A stretch of 19,942 nt of DNA from Kiritimatiellia bacterium (GTDB taxonomy: Bacteria; Verrucomicrobiota; Kiritimatiellia; SLAD01), in NCBI GenBank assembly GCA_007134175.1, contig SLLF01000036.1, positions 1 through 19,942 on the forward strand. The letters run 5' to 3'. The notes under the pieces were generated by a model that searched no databases, was not told the origin of the DNA, and saw only the letters and a list, made by a program, of their open reading frames with translations. How positions within the stretch are numbered: position 1 is the stretch's first letter; each line of letters opens with the position of its first letter. Positions 7,916 to 14,157 of the stretch are shown here, piece by piece. The translations under genes and the position numbers were made by a program.

Positions 7916-8290
7916 ATGAACAGCCTGTCTGAGAGCCAAGACGAGGCGCGAAAGAAGCCTTACGACTTGGAAGATCGCACCGCTTTGTTCGGGGAGGCGG
8001 TTATTGATTACGTGAAGAAAGTTCCCGTAACCCCGGTAACGCGTCGTCTTATCGATCAACTGGTTGGGACCGGAACCAGCATAGGGGCGAACTACTGCGA
8101 GGCCGATGATGCCGTCTCCAAGAAGGACTTTCGGCACAAGATATCCATCTGCAAGCGAGAAGCCCGTGAAGCCAAGTTCTTCCTACGAATGTTAGTACGG
8201 GCAGTACCCGAATTGAAGGCTGAGGCAAGAGTACTTTGGCAGGAAGCGAAGGAACTGCACTTGATATTTGCTAAGATTTACAGGGGATAG
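7916..8290 (+). CDS. Four-helix-bundle protein, S23 / 23S rRNA intervening-sequence family
   Basis: This 124-residue, mostly helical protein has the clear family core: YDLEDRT (16-22), RRLIDQLVGTGTSIGANY (43-60), EADDAVSKKDFRHKI (62-76) and a C-terminal helix rich in K/E. The family forms pentameric four-helix bundles. It was first found inside intervening sequences of spirochaete 23S rRNA, and it includes relatives of Avd, the accessory protein of diversity-generating retroelements. Here there is no rRNA, reverse transcriptase or template/variable repeat nearby. Instead the gene is the sole gene of a unit with terminal inverted repeats. The function is unknown, with nucleic-acid binding a reasonable guess from the family. 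No strong Shine-Dalgarno site precedes the ATG (only GAA-rich sequence). Confidence 0.9.
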   Translation: MNSLSESQDEARKKPYDLEDRTALFGEAVIDYVKKVPVTPVTRRLIDQLVGTGTSIGANYCEADDAVSKKDFRHKISICKREAREAKFFLRMLVRAVPELKAEARVLWQEAKELHLIFAKIYRG

Positions 8291-8312
8291 CTTTTGCCGC
8301 CTATTCGATATT

Positions 8313-8356
8313 GGGTATTTCGGGTTTCTTTGGGTATTTGGGTATTTCGTCATTCG
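8313..8356 (-). repeat. GGGTATTT repeats and right subterminal inverted repeat
   Basis: The octamer GGGTATTT occurs three times (8313-8320, 8332-8339, 8340-8347). The last copy leads into TTTCGTCATTCG, so that 8338-8356 is the reverse complement of 7870-7888 with one mismatch. It lies between the S23-type stop codon and the right end of the unit. Confidence 0.75.
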
Positions 8357-8416
8357 GATTTCACGCAGCGGCACCTGTTGTGACATGTCCTGATTCCTCT
8401 CTGTGAGCAACACCGT

Positions 8417-8434
8417 CAGAAGTGATATGCGCCC
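8417..8434 (-). repeat. Right terminal inverted repeat of the S23 unit
   Basis: CAGAAGTGATATGCGCCC is the perfect reverse complement of the left terminal repeat at 7793-7810. Confidence 0.85.
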
Positions 8435-8443
8435 TAACGGCAA
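8435..8443 (+). repeat. Right 9-bp target-site duplication
   Basis: TAACGGCAA directly abuts the right terminal repeat and equals the sequence directly before the left terminal repeat (7784-7792). Confidence 0.8.
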
Positions 8444-8461
8444 GGGCCGGAAATTACTATC

Positions 8462-8490
8462 TTGCCATTGACACCCGTATTGGGTATATC
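8462..8490 (+). promoter_or_regulatory. Probable sigma-70-type promoter of the amidase gene
   Basis: TTGCCA (8462-8467) is separated by 17 bp from TATATC (8485-8490), placing the transcript start near 8497, just before the ATG at 8503. The right end of the S23 unit lies 27 bp upstream of the -35 box, so insertion would have spared this promoter. Confidence 0.4.
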
Positions 8491-8502
8491 CACCCCTTCA
8501 TC

Positions 8503-9156
8503 ATGACGGTTGAGCGATCCAATTTGAACCGCCGCGGCTTCTTGCAGTGGCTGTGCTGGGCGGCGCCGGCCGCCTTGTATCCGGTCGAATGGGTACATGC
8601 GGCCGCCGCTCCGCAGGTCGTGCCGCAAGTGGACCTGCGCTTCATCACGCGCCAGATGGCGTTGCGCCGACGGCACGAATGGACCGACATTGCGCCCAAT
8701 CCGGCTCGTTTACGGGCCGCCAACATGAATGCCTACGACCGGATCACCTTGCACCATACCGGCGAAGTCATGCGCGGTACGACGGAGGGGGCGGTGATAA
8801 ATTGTCTGGATGGCGTCCTGAACCACCATTTGCGGCTGCGTTTCGGCGATATCGGCTACCATTTTCTTATCGATGCCGGTGGACGCATCTGGGAGGGCCG
8901 TTCCCTGGCCTATTGGGGGGCTCACGTATCCGGTCAAAACGAGCGGAACATTGGCATTGTCTTGCTGGGGAACTACGAACAGCAACGGCCGACCCGGCCA
9001 CAATTGCAGGCGATGCAGCAACTGGTACAGCTCGTGCGGCGCCAATACCGCATTGCGGCCGGCCAGATCTACGGCCATATCGATCTTGGCCGCACCTTGT
9101 GTCCGGGCCGCAACCTCTACCCGCAGGTGCAGCGGCTGAACCAGCAGGCCGTCTGA
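8503..9156 (+). CDS. Tat-exported PGRP / N-acetylmuramoyl-L-alanine amidase (amidase_2 family)
   Basis: This 217-residue protein probably cleaves the amide bond between MurNAc and the peptide of peptidoglycan. The N-terminus has a twin-arginine signal (NRRGFLQ at 9-15, then a hydrophobic stretch WLCWAAPAALYPVEW and AAAA near 33-36). The catalytic domain shows the zinc site of amidase_2/PGRP enzymes: ITLHHTG (H84), and GHIDLGRTLCPG with H192 and C200. The conserved IGYHFLID (117-124) and GRIWEGR (127-133) are also present. All zinc ligands are retained, so it is likely an enzyme rather than a mere recognition protein. I chose the ATG at 8503 because a longer frame would begin inside the mobile unit. 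It converges on the FNR-like gene, with only 10 bp between stops. Confidence 0.88.
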   Translation: MTVERSNLNRRGFLQWLCWAAPAALYPVEWVHAAAAPQVVPQVDLRFITRQMALRRRHEWTDIAPNPARLRAANMNAYDRITLHHTGEVMRGTTEGAVINCLDGVLNHHLRLRFGDIGYHFLIDAGGRIWEGRSLAYWGAHVSGQNERNIGIVLLGNYEQQRPTRPQLQAMQQLVQLVRRQYRIAAGQIYGHIDLGRTLCPGRNLYPQVQRLNQQAV

Positions 9157-9166
9157 TTCACGGCCG

Positions 9167-9841
9167 CTACTGTGCGTTGAAGAAACACTCGCGGTGAATA
9201 CGTGCCAACCCCACACCGCGTACTTCCAACCAGCGCGAGACGTCGTCCAGCATGGTGTCGAGTCCGCATAGATAATAATGGGTCGCGCCGTCCAGCGGCA
9301 GTGACGGCAGTAGATCGGTTACGCGCCCGTGGCGGGCATCGGGAGCGGTCTCTCGCGAGACGGCCAGATCCAGACAACACCGTTCCCGCAGCCATTCAAC
9401 CGCCACGGCGTCGGCACGCTGGCGCACGCCATATAGACAACGCACCGGGGGACGGTCAGGATACGAGCGTAAATAGGACCAGAACGGTGCAATCCCCGTT
9501 CCCGTTGCCACGAAGACTGCCGATGAGCCGGACGCATCTTGACCCGGCCGGAACCAGCCGAACGGAGGCGTGATGCGCACGGAATCGCCCGGCGCGCATT
9601 GTGCCAGGTCCGCGCTCACCTCGCCGCCCGGCAGGCGCCTGATCAGAAAACGCCATGTCTCGTCGTGGATGCCGGAGGCGATGCTGTACGGTCGCGAGGC
9701 CGTTCCCTGACGCTGGTACAAAGCCACGCAATCGCCGGGCACAAATGCGCACCCGGGGTGCTCGACCCCCAGCTCAAAAATATCGGGTGTGTGCCACGTT
9801 AATGACCGCACCACGGCCCGGTTTTCGTCGGGTATGCTCAT
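9167..9841 (-). CDS. FNR-type flavin oxidoreductase (ferredoxin-NADP reductase-like)
   Basis: This 224-residue NAD(P)H-dependent flavoprotein moves electrons between a nicotinamide and a carrier. The FAD domain shows RPYSIAS (50-56) and the GGEVSADLAQCAPGDSVRI block (split at 72-90). The nucleotide domain shows VFVATGTGIAP (109-119) and YYLCGLDTMLDDV (189-201). The C-terminus ends ECFFNAQ. There is no ferredoxin-type 2Fe-2S domain, so its partner must be a separate protein. The start at 9841 overlaps the murB stop as ATGA, so translation is coupled. The longer open frame extending to 10414 is the out-of-frame shadow of murB. Confidence 0.85.
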   Translation of the reverse strand: MSIPDENRAVVRSLTWHTPDIFELGVEHPGCAFVPGDCVALYQRQGTASRPYSIASGIHDETWRFLIRRLPGGEVSADLAQCAPGDSVRITPPFGWFRPGQDASGSSAVFVATGTGIAPFWSYLRSYPDRPPVRCLYGVRQRADAVAVEWLRERCCLDLAVSRETAPDARHGRVTDLLPSLPLDGATHYYLCGLDTMLDDVSRWLEVRGVGLARIHRECFFNAQ

Positions 9842-10773
9842 ATCCCGGCGAAGTCCCCCCACAAGATTACCTCCCGGTGCAGGGTGAAGCCAAAGGCCGC
9901 GCGTACGGCTGCTTGCATGCGATCTGCCAGGTCTTTTACGTCGTGGGCCGTACCGTCCGGCGTGCGCACGATGATGTTGGCGTGTTTGGGATAGACGTAG
10001 GCCCCGCCCACCCGCATCGATTTCGCCCCGGCCTGTTCCAGGAACCAGCCGGCGGCCTGGCGACGACCGGCGGCGGAGGTCGGTTCGATATTGCGGAAGA
10101 TGCTGCCGATACACGGTTCGGTGCGCCAGTCGGGATGCTTGGCCCGGCGCAGTTGTAGCCGCTCTTCGCGCTGCGCCTGCAATGCAGTGACGTTGCCCGG
10201 TCGCAGTTGCAGCGCTGCCGCCAGCACGACTCCGCCACGAGATCGTAGATTCGATTGCCGGTAGGCAAAGCCCAGCTCGGTGCCCGGCAATTGCCGCCGC
10301 GTTCCGTCCGCTTCCAGGTAATCGATGTATGCAACCACGTCGCCGATCTGTTGACCGAAGGCACCGGCGTTGCCGACCACCGCTCCGCCGACCGTGCCGG
10401 GGATGCCGGAACAATAGACCACGCCGTCCAGGCCCGCTGCCGCTGTGGTGGCCGCCAGGGCATCGAGCAGGGTCGCCCCGCTCACGAGCACCTGATTACC
10501 GTTGATCTGGATATCGGGCTGTGTGCTAAAATAGCGCACCACTGAGAGATCCAGGCCCGTGTCGTCAACCAGCAGATTCGACCCCCCGCCCATCAAGGCA
10601 TACGGAACCGCCTGTTGACGCAGCTTGGAGAGGGCCGCTGTTAATTGATCGGGGGTTGCGCACGGCCATAGGGTGCGGCACGGGCCGCCCAGGCCAAACG
10701 TGGTGTAGTCCGCCAGTCGGGCGTGAGGCCGCGCGCTGGGTAACGGATCCCCTGGCATGTTGGGTTCACCCAT
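9838..10773 (-). CDS. murB: UDP-N-acetylenolpyruvoylglucosamine reductase MurB
   Basis: MurB reduces UDP-GlcNAc-enolpyruvate to UDP-MurNAc with NADPH and FAD, the second committed step of peptidoglycan synthesis, in the cytoplasm. At 311 residues it fits the short type II class. Visible motifs are FGLGGPC (26-32), the FAD loop GGGSNLLV (62-69), GIPGTVGGAVVGNAGAFGQ (123-141), YRQSN (171-175), the catalytic serine S224 in CIGSIFRN, and AGWFLEQAGAK ... HANIIV (241-269). The chosen ATG overlaps the end of the upstream adenosyltransferase gene by 8 bp; an ATG five codons downstream is an alternative. It is the middle gene of an overlapping three-gene run. Confidence 0.94.
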   Translation of the reverse strand: MGEPNMPGDPLPSARPHARLADYTTFGLGGPCRTLWPCATPDQLTAALSKLRQQAVPYALMGGGSNLLVDDTGLDLSVVRYFSTQPDIQINGNQVLVSGATLLDALAATTAAAGLDGVVYCSGIPGTVGGAVVGNAGAFGQQIGDVVAYIDYLEADGTRRQLPGTELGFAYRQSNLRSRGGVVLAAALQLRPGNVTALQAQREERLQLRRAKHPDWRTEPCIGSIFRNIEPTSAAGRRQAAGWFLEQAGAKSMRVGGAYVYPKHANIIVRTPDGTAHDVKDLADRMQAAVRAAFGFTLHREVILWGDFAGI

Positions 10774-11314
10774 TCTTCAACAGCGTGGCATCGCCCTCCT
10801 CGGCGCGTGCCAGCAGCCAGAGATAATCGGAGCAGCGGTTTAACCAGACCACCACCAACGGGTTCTCGAGCAGCCCTACCTCGACAAGGCCCACCGTCCG
10901 GCGTTCGCACCGGCGGGTGACCGCCCGGGCCAAGTCGAGCTGGGCCGCAGCCGGCGTACCGCCCGGCAGGACAAAGCCCGTTGGCATGGTAATGGTGGCT
11001 TCCAGCGCCTCTCGCTCCTGGTCAAGCGTGGCCAGCATCGCGTCATCGACCTGCCTCCCGAGCAGCTCCTTGGCCCCGGTAGAAGTGGCCAGCTCTGCCC
11101 CCAGCACGAACAATTCGCGTTGCAACCAGATCAGGCGCTCCGCCGTGGTCGCGTGCGGCGTCAGGGAGCGAGCTATGCCCAGCAGACTGACGACTTCATC
11201 CAGGTCGCCGTAGGCATGGGTTTGGGGCGCGTTCTTGGATACGGTTTCGCCGGAAAACAATTGCGTTGTCCCCTTGTCCCCGATTCTGGTAGTAATACTG
11301 GGTCTGGAATGCAT
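10766..11314 (-). CDS. Cob(I)alamin adenosyltransferase, PduO type
   Basis: This enzyme transfers the adenosyl group of ATP to cob(I)alamin, making coenzyme B12 in the cytoplasm. It is 182 residues with the family's N-terminal ATP loop TRIGDKGTTQLFSGE (9-23), AYGDLDEVVSLLG, then the helical core with a conserved arginine cluster AVTRRCERR and the C-terminal LNRCSDYLWLLAR. I prefer the ATG at 11314 to an in-frame GTG two codons upstream; neither has a convincing Shine-Dalgarno site. It is the first gene of the run with murB and the FNR-like gene. A flavin reductase in the same operon could in principle supply the electrons that reduce cob(II) to cob(I)alamin, but this is inference. Confidence 0.9.
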   Translation of the reverse strand: MHSRPSITTRIGDKGTTQLFSGETVSKNAPQTHAYGDLDEVVSLLGIARSLTPHATTAERLIWLQRELFVLGAELATSTGAKELLGRQVDDAMLATLDQEREALEATITMPTGFVLPGGTPAAAQLDLARAVTRRCERRTVGLVEVGLLENPLVVVWLNRCSDYLWLLARAEEGDATLLKNG

Positions 11315-11365
11315 GGGCACAGCGTTGACGAAACGAGGGTGCCTGTCAACTGTTCTGCTGAGCTT

Positions 11366-12199
11366 ATGAAAATATCATCCACCACTGAACTGCTCGATTG
11401 CGCGGTGCATGCGGCCCGGACGGCGTCCGCCCATGCCTGGGCGGAACGCCACCGCCGTCAGGAGGTCCAGCAACATGCCGCGCACGATGTGAAGTTGGTG
11501 CTGGATCACGAATGCCAAATGAAAGCCGCCGCCGTGATCCACGCCAGGTTTCCGGATCATTCCATATTGGGCGAGGAAGCCAGCCATGACCGGGACGCTT
11601 CCCGGCCACGCTGGATCGTCGACCCGATCGACGGCACCGTCAATTTTGCCCATGGCTGGCCGCTATGGTGCACCTCCGTGGCGGTGGAACACGAGGGACG
11701 CACGCTGGCCGGCGCCATTTGCGCCCCGGCACTGGACGAATGCTACACCGCCACCTGCGACCAACCCGCGCTACTTAACGGTTTGCCTATAGCGGTTTCC
11801 ACCGTTGACCGGCTCGCGGAGGCCTTGATCATGACGGACACCAACAAAGAGCCGCAAGATTTTGACGCTGGGACTCGACTGTATGGCCGTTTTCTGCACC
11901 AGGCGCGGAAGGCGCGCGTCATGGGTTCTGCCGCACTCGATATCTGCCGGGTGGCTTGTGGCCAGGGGGAAGGCTACACCGCGCTGGGTATCTATCCCTG
12001 GGATACGGCGGCGGCCGCGCTGATATTGGAGCAGGCGGGCGGTCGCTTCGAAATCATAGAGCAACTGGACGACCTGCGCTTCCGTGCCATCGCCTCCAAC
12101 GGTCACCTCCACGACGAGATCCGCACGGTTTTCCTTTCCGTCTTGGCGGAAGGACCGGCTCAGGCCGGGGGACGCAAACAGGGCGGAAGCGCTCGCTGA
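11366..12199 (+). CDS. Inositol monophosphatase / FIG superfamily sugar phosphatase
   Basis: This 277-residue Mg-dependent phosphatase of the IMPase family hydrolyses a small phosphomonoester; the natural substrate (inositol phosphate, histidinol phosphate or similar) cannot be read from the sequence. The metal-binding motifs are intact: GEEAS (69-73), WIVDPIDGTVNF (83-94 with D86 and D89), and GIYPWDTAAA (208-217 with D213). SAALDICRVACGQGEGY and EQAGG are also family typical. The ATG at 11366 was chosen because the family begins here; the longer upstream frame runs antisense through the adenosyltransferase gene. It is divergent from that gene, with 51 bp between. Its last 40 bp overlap the end of the opposite radical SAM gene. 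Confidence 0.88.
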   Translation: MKISSTTELLDCAVHAARTASAHAWAERHRRQEVQQHAAHDVKLVLDHECQMKAAAVIHARFPDHSILGEEASHDRDASRPRWIVDPIDGTVNFAHGWPLWCTSVAVEHEGRTLAGAICAPALDECYTATCDQPALLNGLPIAVSTVDRLAEALIMTDTNKEPQDFDAGTRLYGRFLHQARKARVMGSAALDICRVACGQGEGYTALGIYPWDTAAAALILEQAGGRFEIIEQLDDLRFRAIASNGHLHDEIRTVFLSVLAEGPAQAGGRKQGGSAR

Positions 12200-13647
12200 G
12201 GACGCCGACCATCGGCCAGGAAGTCTGTGACCAAGGCCGCGCGGACCTGGGCCGGTGGATGACGAAGTTCGACGGTCAAATAGGCGTAAAGGGCGGTGCA
12301 TAAATCGGCCAGATCCAAGTGATGGGTTCGCCCGAAACCAGCGAACAGCCAGTCACAGCAATGCATAAAAGCGGCGAATGGGGAACGGTGTCCGCGCAGG
12401 ATAATGGACAGCGTTTTGGGGAATGTCCGGCGATTGCCCAGCCGGTCCCAGTACGCCGCAAAGCGTTTCAAGCGCGTTACGGCACCGGGGGACAAGGTTC
12501 GGCTGGACTGCAGCGAGTAGGGCGGGTGGGGATCGAAGGTCAAACCCCATTCAGAGCGGTGGCGCTCCAGCGCCGTGCCCGGCAGATTCTTCAGTATGCC
12601 AAACTGTAATTCGTGTGGCTGGTGAGCGATCAAGCGGTCGAAGCTCTCGGCAATCGATGCCCAGTCCTCGCCCGGCAGTCCCGCGATCAAGTCGGCATGT
12701 ACTTCGGCGCGGGCCGTGTGCAGCAGAAAATCGAGTGCCGCCTCTTCCTGTTCCACACCGGGGCGGCGGACTCGCCGCGCAACGGCAGGGTTGAAGGTCT
12801 GCACGCCTAGCTCAATATGCAGTACGCCCGGTGGCCACGCGCATAGCGCCGCCTGCAGATCCTCCCGATAGCGGATTTGCGGCGTGAATTCCAGGTGGAG
12901 TCGCAAACCGTGCGCTGCCCACGGCCGCAGCGCGTGCAGCAAGCGGGCACCGCGTCCCGGTCGCGCATTGAATGTGCGGTCGACCAAGCGCAAGGTCCGT
13001 GCCCCGCGGCGGGCTAAATCCTTCAGGGCCTGGATAGTGGGGTCTAGTGGAAACGTGCGGATGCCATCGGCGCAACCGGACACGCAGAAGTCGCAGCGGT
13101 GGGGGCAACCTCGGGTGGTTTCTACATAAATATGTCGTGTCTGCAGGTCGTGCTCGCTATATAAGTAATAAGGTAATTTTAGCTTTGCCAAGTCGGGCGC
13201 CGGAGCCGCAACCACTTTGTGCACGGGCTGATGGCCCGCGAGCAGCAGCCGGCACCATTCCCCGAAGATCGCCTCCGCCTCGCCGGTCAAAACCAGGTCT
13301 GCCAGGTCGATTCCGCTAAACGTATCGGGTGCGGCGGATACTTCCGGTCCGCCCAGCAGGATTAACAGTTCCGGGCGTTGTGTGCGCAGCTGCCGCATGA
13401 GCTGTGTGATACGTTGCGCGTTCCAGATATAGACGCCCAACGCCACCAAGCGCGGGCGATGGGCCAGTATCTGATGTGCCGCATCCGCTGCTGGCACACG
13501 CAAGTCGAACTCGTGCCACGCCGTAGCTGGGGGATCATCACCCAAATTGGCCAGCAGCCAGCGCACACCGAGGGAGGTATGGGTGTAACGACCGTTGTAG
13601 GCCGCCAATACCAAGTCTGCAGATGGGTGGTGGACGCTTTCGATCAT
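12160..13647 (-). CDS. B12-binding-domain radical SAM protein (DUF4080-like C-terminus)
   Basis: This 495-residue protein has three parts. An N-terminal B12-binding-like Rossmann region (about 12-140) contains LVALGVYIWNAQRI and LLILLGGPEVSA. A radical SAM domain follows, with the Fe-S ligands C181, C185 and C188 in RGCPHRCDFCVSG. The C-terminal part (about 400-495) looks like the DUF4080 extension. Related proteins are uncharacterised, and I do not assign a reaction. I chose the ATG at 13647 because the family alignment begins with LVLAAYNGRYTHTSLG; GAAGGGG lies 12 bases upstream, rather far. It does not share an operon with the cobalamin adenosyltransferase but lies close to it, consistent with a B12-using organism. 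Confidence 0.87.
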   Translation of the reverse strand: MIESVHHPSADLVLAAYNGRYTHTSLGVRWLLANLGDDPPATAWHEFDLRVPAADAAHQILAHRPRLVALGVYIWNAQRITQLMRQLRTQRPELLILLGGPEVSAAPDTFSGIDLADLVLTGEAEAIFGEWCRLLLAGHQPVHKVVAAPAPDLAKLKLPYYLYSEHDLQTRHIYVETTRGCPHRCDFCVSGCADGIRTFPLDPTIQALKDLARRGARTLRLVDRTFNARPGRGARLLHALRPWAAHGLRLHLEFTPQIRYREDLQAALCAWPPGVLHIELGVQTFNPAVARRVRRPGVEQEEAALDFLLHTARAEVHADLIAGLPGEDWASIAESFDRLIAHQPHELQFGILKNLPGTALERHRSEWGLTFDPHPPYSLQSSRTLSPGAVTRLKRFAAYWDRLGNRRTFPKTLSIILRGHRSPFAAFMHCCDWLFAGFGRTHHLDLADLCTALYAYLTVELRHPPAQVRAALVTDFLADGRRPQRALPPCLRPPA

Positions 13648-13724
13648 ATTACGGCTGAGCCCCTTCAATCTGGATCCGTTTCGGATAAAGGACCGGCTTC
13701 TGTAATAGTAATCGTCAGCGGGCT

Positions 13725-13769
13725 GGCCTACAACCAAGGATCGTTGTAGGCCGGACCTCTGTGTCCGGC
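13725..13769. repeat. REP-like double hairpin
   Basis: GGCCTACAAC (13725-13734) pairs perfectly with GTTGTAGGCC (13743-13752) over an 8-nt loop. Overlapping this, GCCGGAC (13750-13756) pairs with GTCCGGC (13763-13769) over CTCTGT. The hairpins share GCC, so they are mutually exclusive at their junction. No T-run follows, so it is more like an intergenic palindromic repeat than a terminator. Confidence 0.6.
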
Positions 13770-14065
13770 GGCTTAACCCAATGGCGCCTATTTTCCGGTT
13801 CGATAATGATGCGTGGTGAACACGCTGAAGCTCCCACCGATCGCCCACCATAAACCCTAATTTTGTCGACACAAATGTCACCAGTCTTATCAATGATCAC
13901 ATAATTGTAATTTAGTTTTATTTATATTTCGTAATTGTATTAGTGTCCTGTCTTTTATTTTTTAATTAAGTCTGGTTTTAGTCTATATGTAAGTAATTGA
14001 TAGTAAACAGTTTGGTTGTTATGTTTAACGTTTTCTGGTTTATTTATCGGGTATTTATCCTTTAA

Positions 14066-14082
14066 CTGGCATGTTTAGTGCT
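14066..14082 (+). promoter_or_regulatory. Sigma-54 (RpoN)-like promoter of amt-glnK
   Basis: CTGGCATGTTTAGTGCT matches the sigma-54 consensus YTGGCACGRNNNTTGCW at all but three defined positions. It keeps the essential GG and GC with the exact 12-base offset. Transcription would begin near 14093, leaving a leader of about 65 nt. Ammonium transporter/PII operons are classic RpoN/NtrC targets in Proteobacteria; use of that circuit here is inference. Confidence 0.5.
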
Positions 14083-14157
14083 TTGGGTCTCGCGCTGCAT
14101 GCGCATGGGGTGCATGTTGGTTATTGTGTAGCACACGTAATGTTAAGGAGGTAGTGA

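Larger units (their letters stand above)
7793..8434. mobile_element. Transposon-like unit carrying an S23 four-helix-bundle gene
   Basis: This 642-bp unit is bounded by perfect 18-bp terminal inverted repeats: GGGCGCATATCACTTCTG at 7793-7810 and its exact reverse complement at 8417-8434. A perfect 9-bp direct repeat flanks both ends. Inside the unit a second, subterminal inverted repeat pair matches 18 of 19 bases. The only gene within it codes for an S23-type four-helix-bundle protein, and no transposase fits in the unit. This is the structure of a non-autonomous, DDE-transposase-mobilised element (MITE-like or a passenger cassette). Several IS families make 9-bp duplications (IS1, IS903, IS50), so the family cannot be assigned from this alone. 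It sits between the uvrC upstream region and the amidase promoter, disrupting neither. Confidence 0.78.
13648..14157. other. AT-rich intergenic control region between radical SAM gene and amt
   Basis: I see no gene in this divergent region. From left to right it holds a pair of hairpins (13725-13769), a GC-normal stretch to about 13880, then a markedly AT-rich block (about 13880-14060) with repeated TAATTG/TAATTGTA words, a sigma-54-like element (14066-14082) and the amt leader with a strong Shine-Dalgarno site (AAGGAGGT just before 14158). The AT-rich block could bind nucleoid or regulatory proteins. Confidence 0.6.

Noticed and set aside
7916..8290. Avd of a diversity-generating retroelement
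   Set aside because: Same broad fold, but no reverse transcriptase, template repeat or variable repeat is visible in the window.
8422..8502. Longer N-terminus for the amidase
   Set aside because: It would start inside the right terminal repeat of the mobile unit and would bury the twin-arginine signal; ATG 8503 fits better.
9167..10414. A 415-residue protein reading through the FNR-like gene and part of murB
   Set aside because: The upstream half is the out-of-frame shadow of murB; family sequence starts only at 9841.
11120..11365. N-terminal extension of the IMPase-family enzyme
   Set aside because: It is antisense to the adenosyltransferase gene and shows no family similarity; ATG 11366 begins the conserved part.
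14096..14114. NtrC-like site TGCA...GTGCA near amt
   Set aside because: The half-sites are two bases too far apart compared with the usual NtrC site, and they lie downstream of the predicted transcript start.
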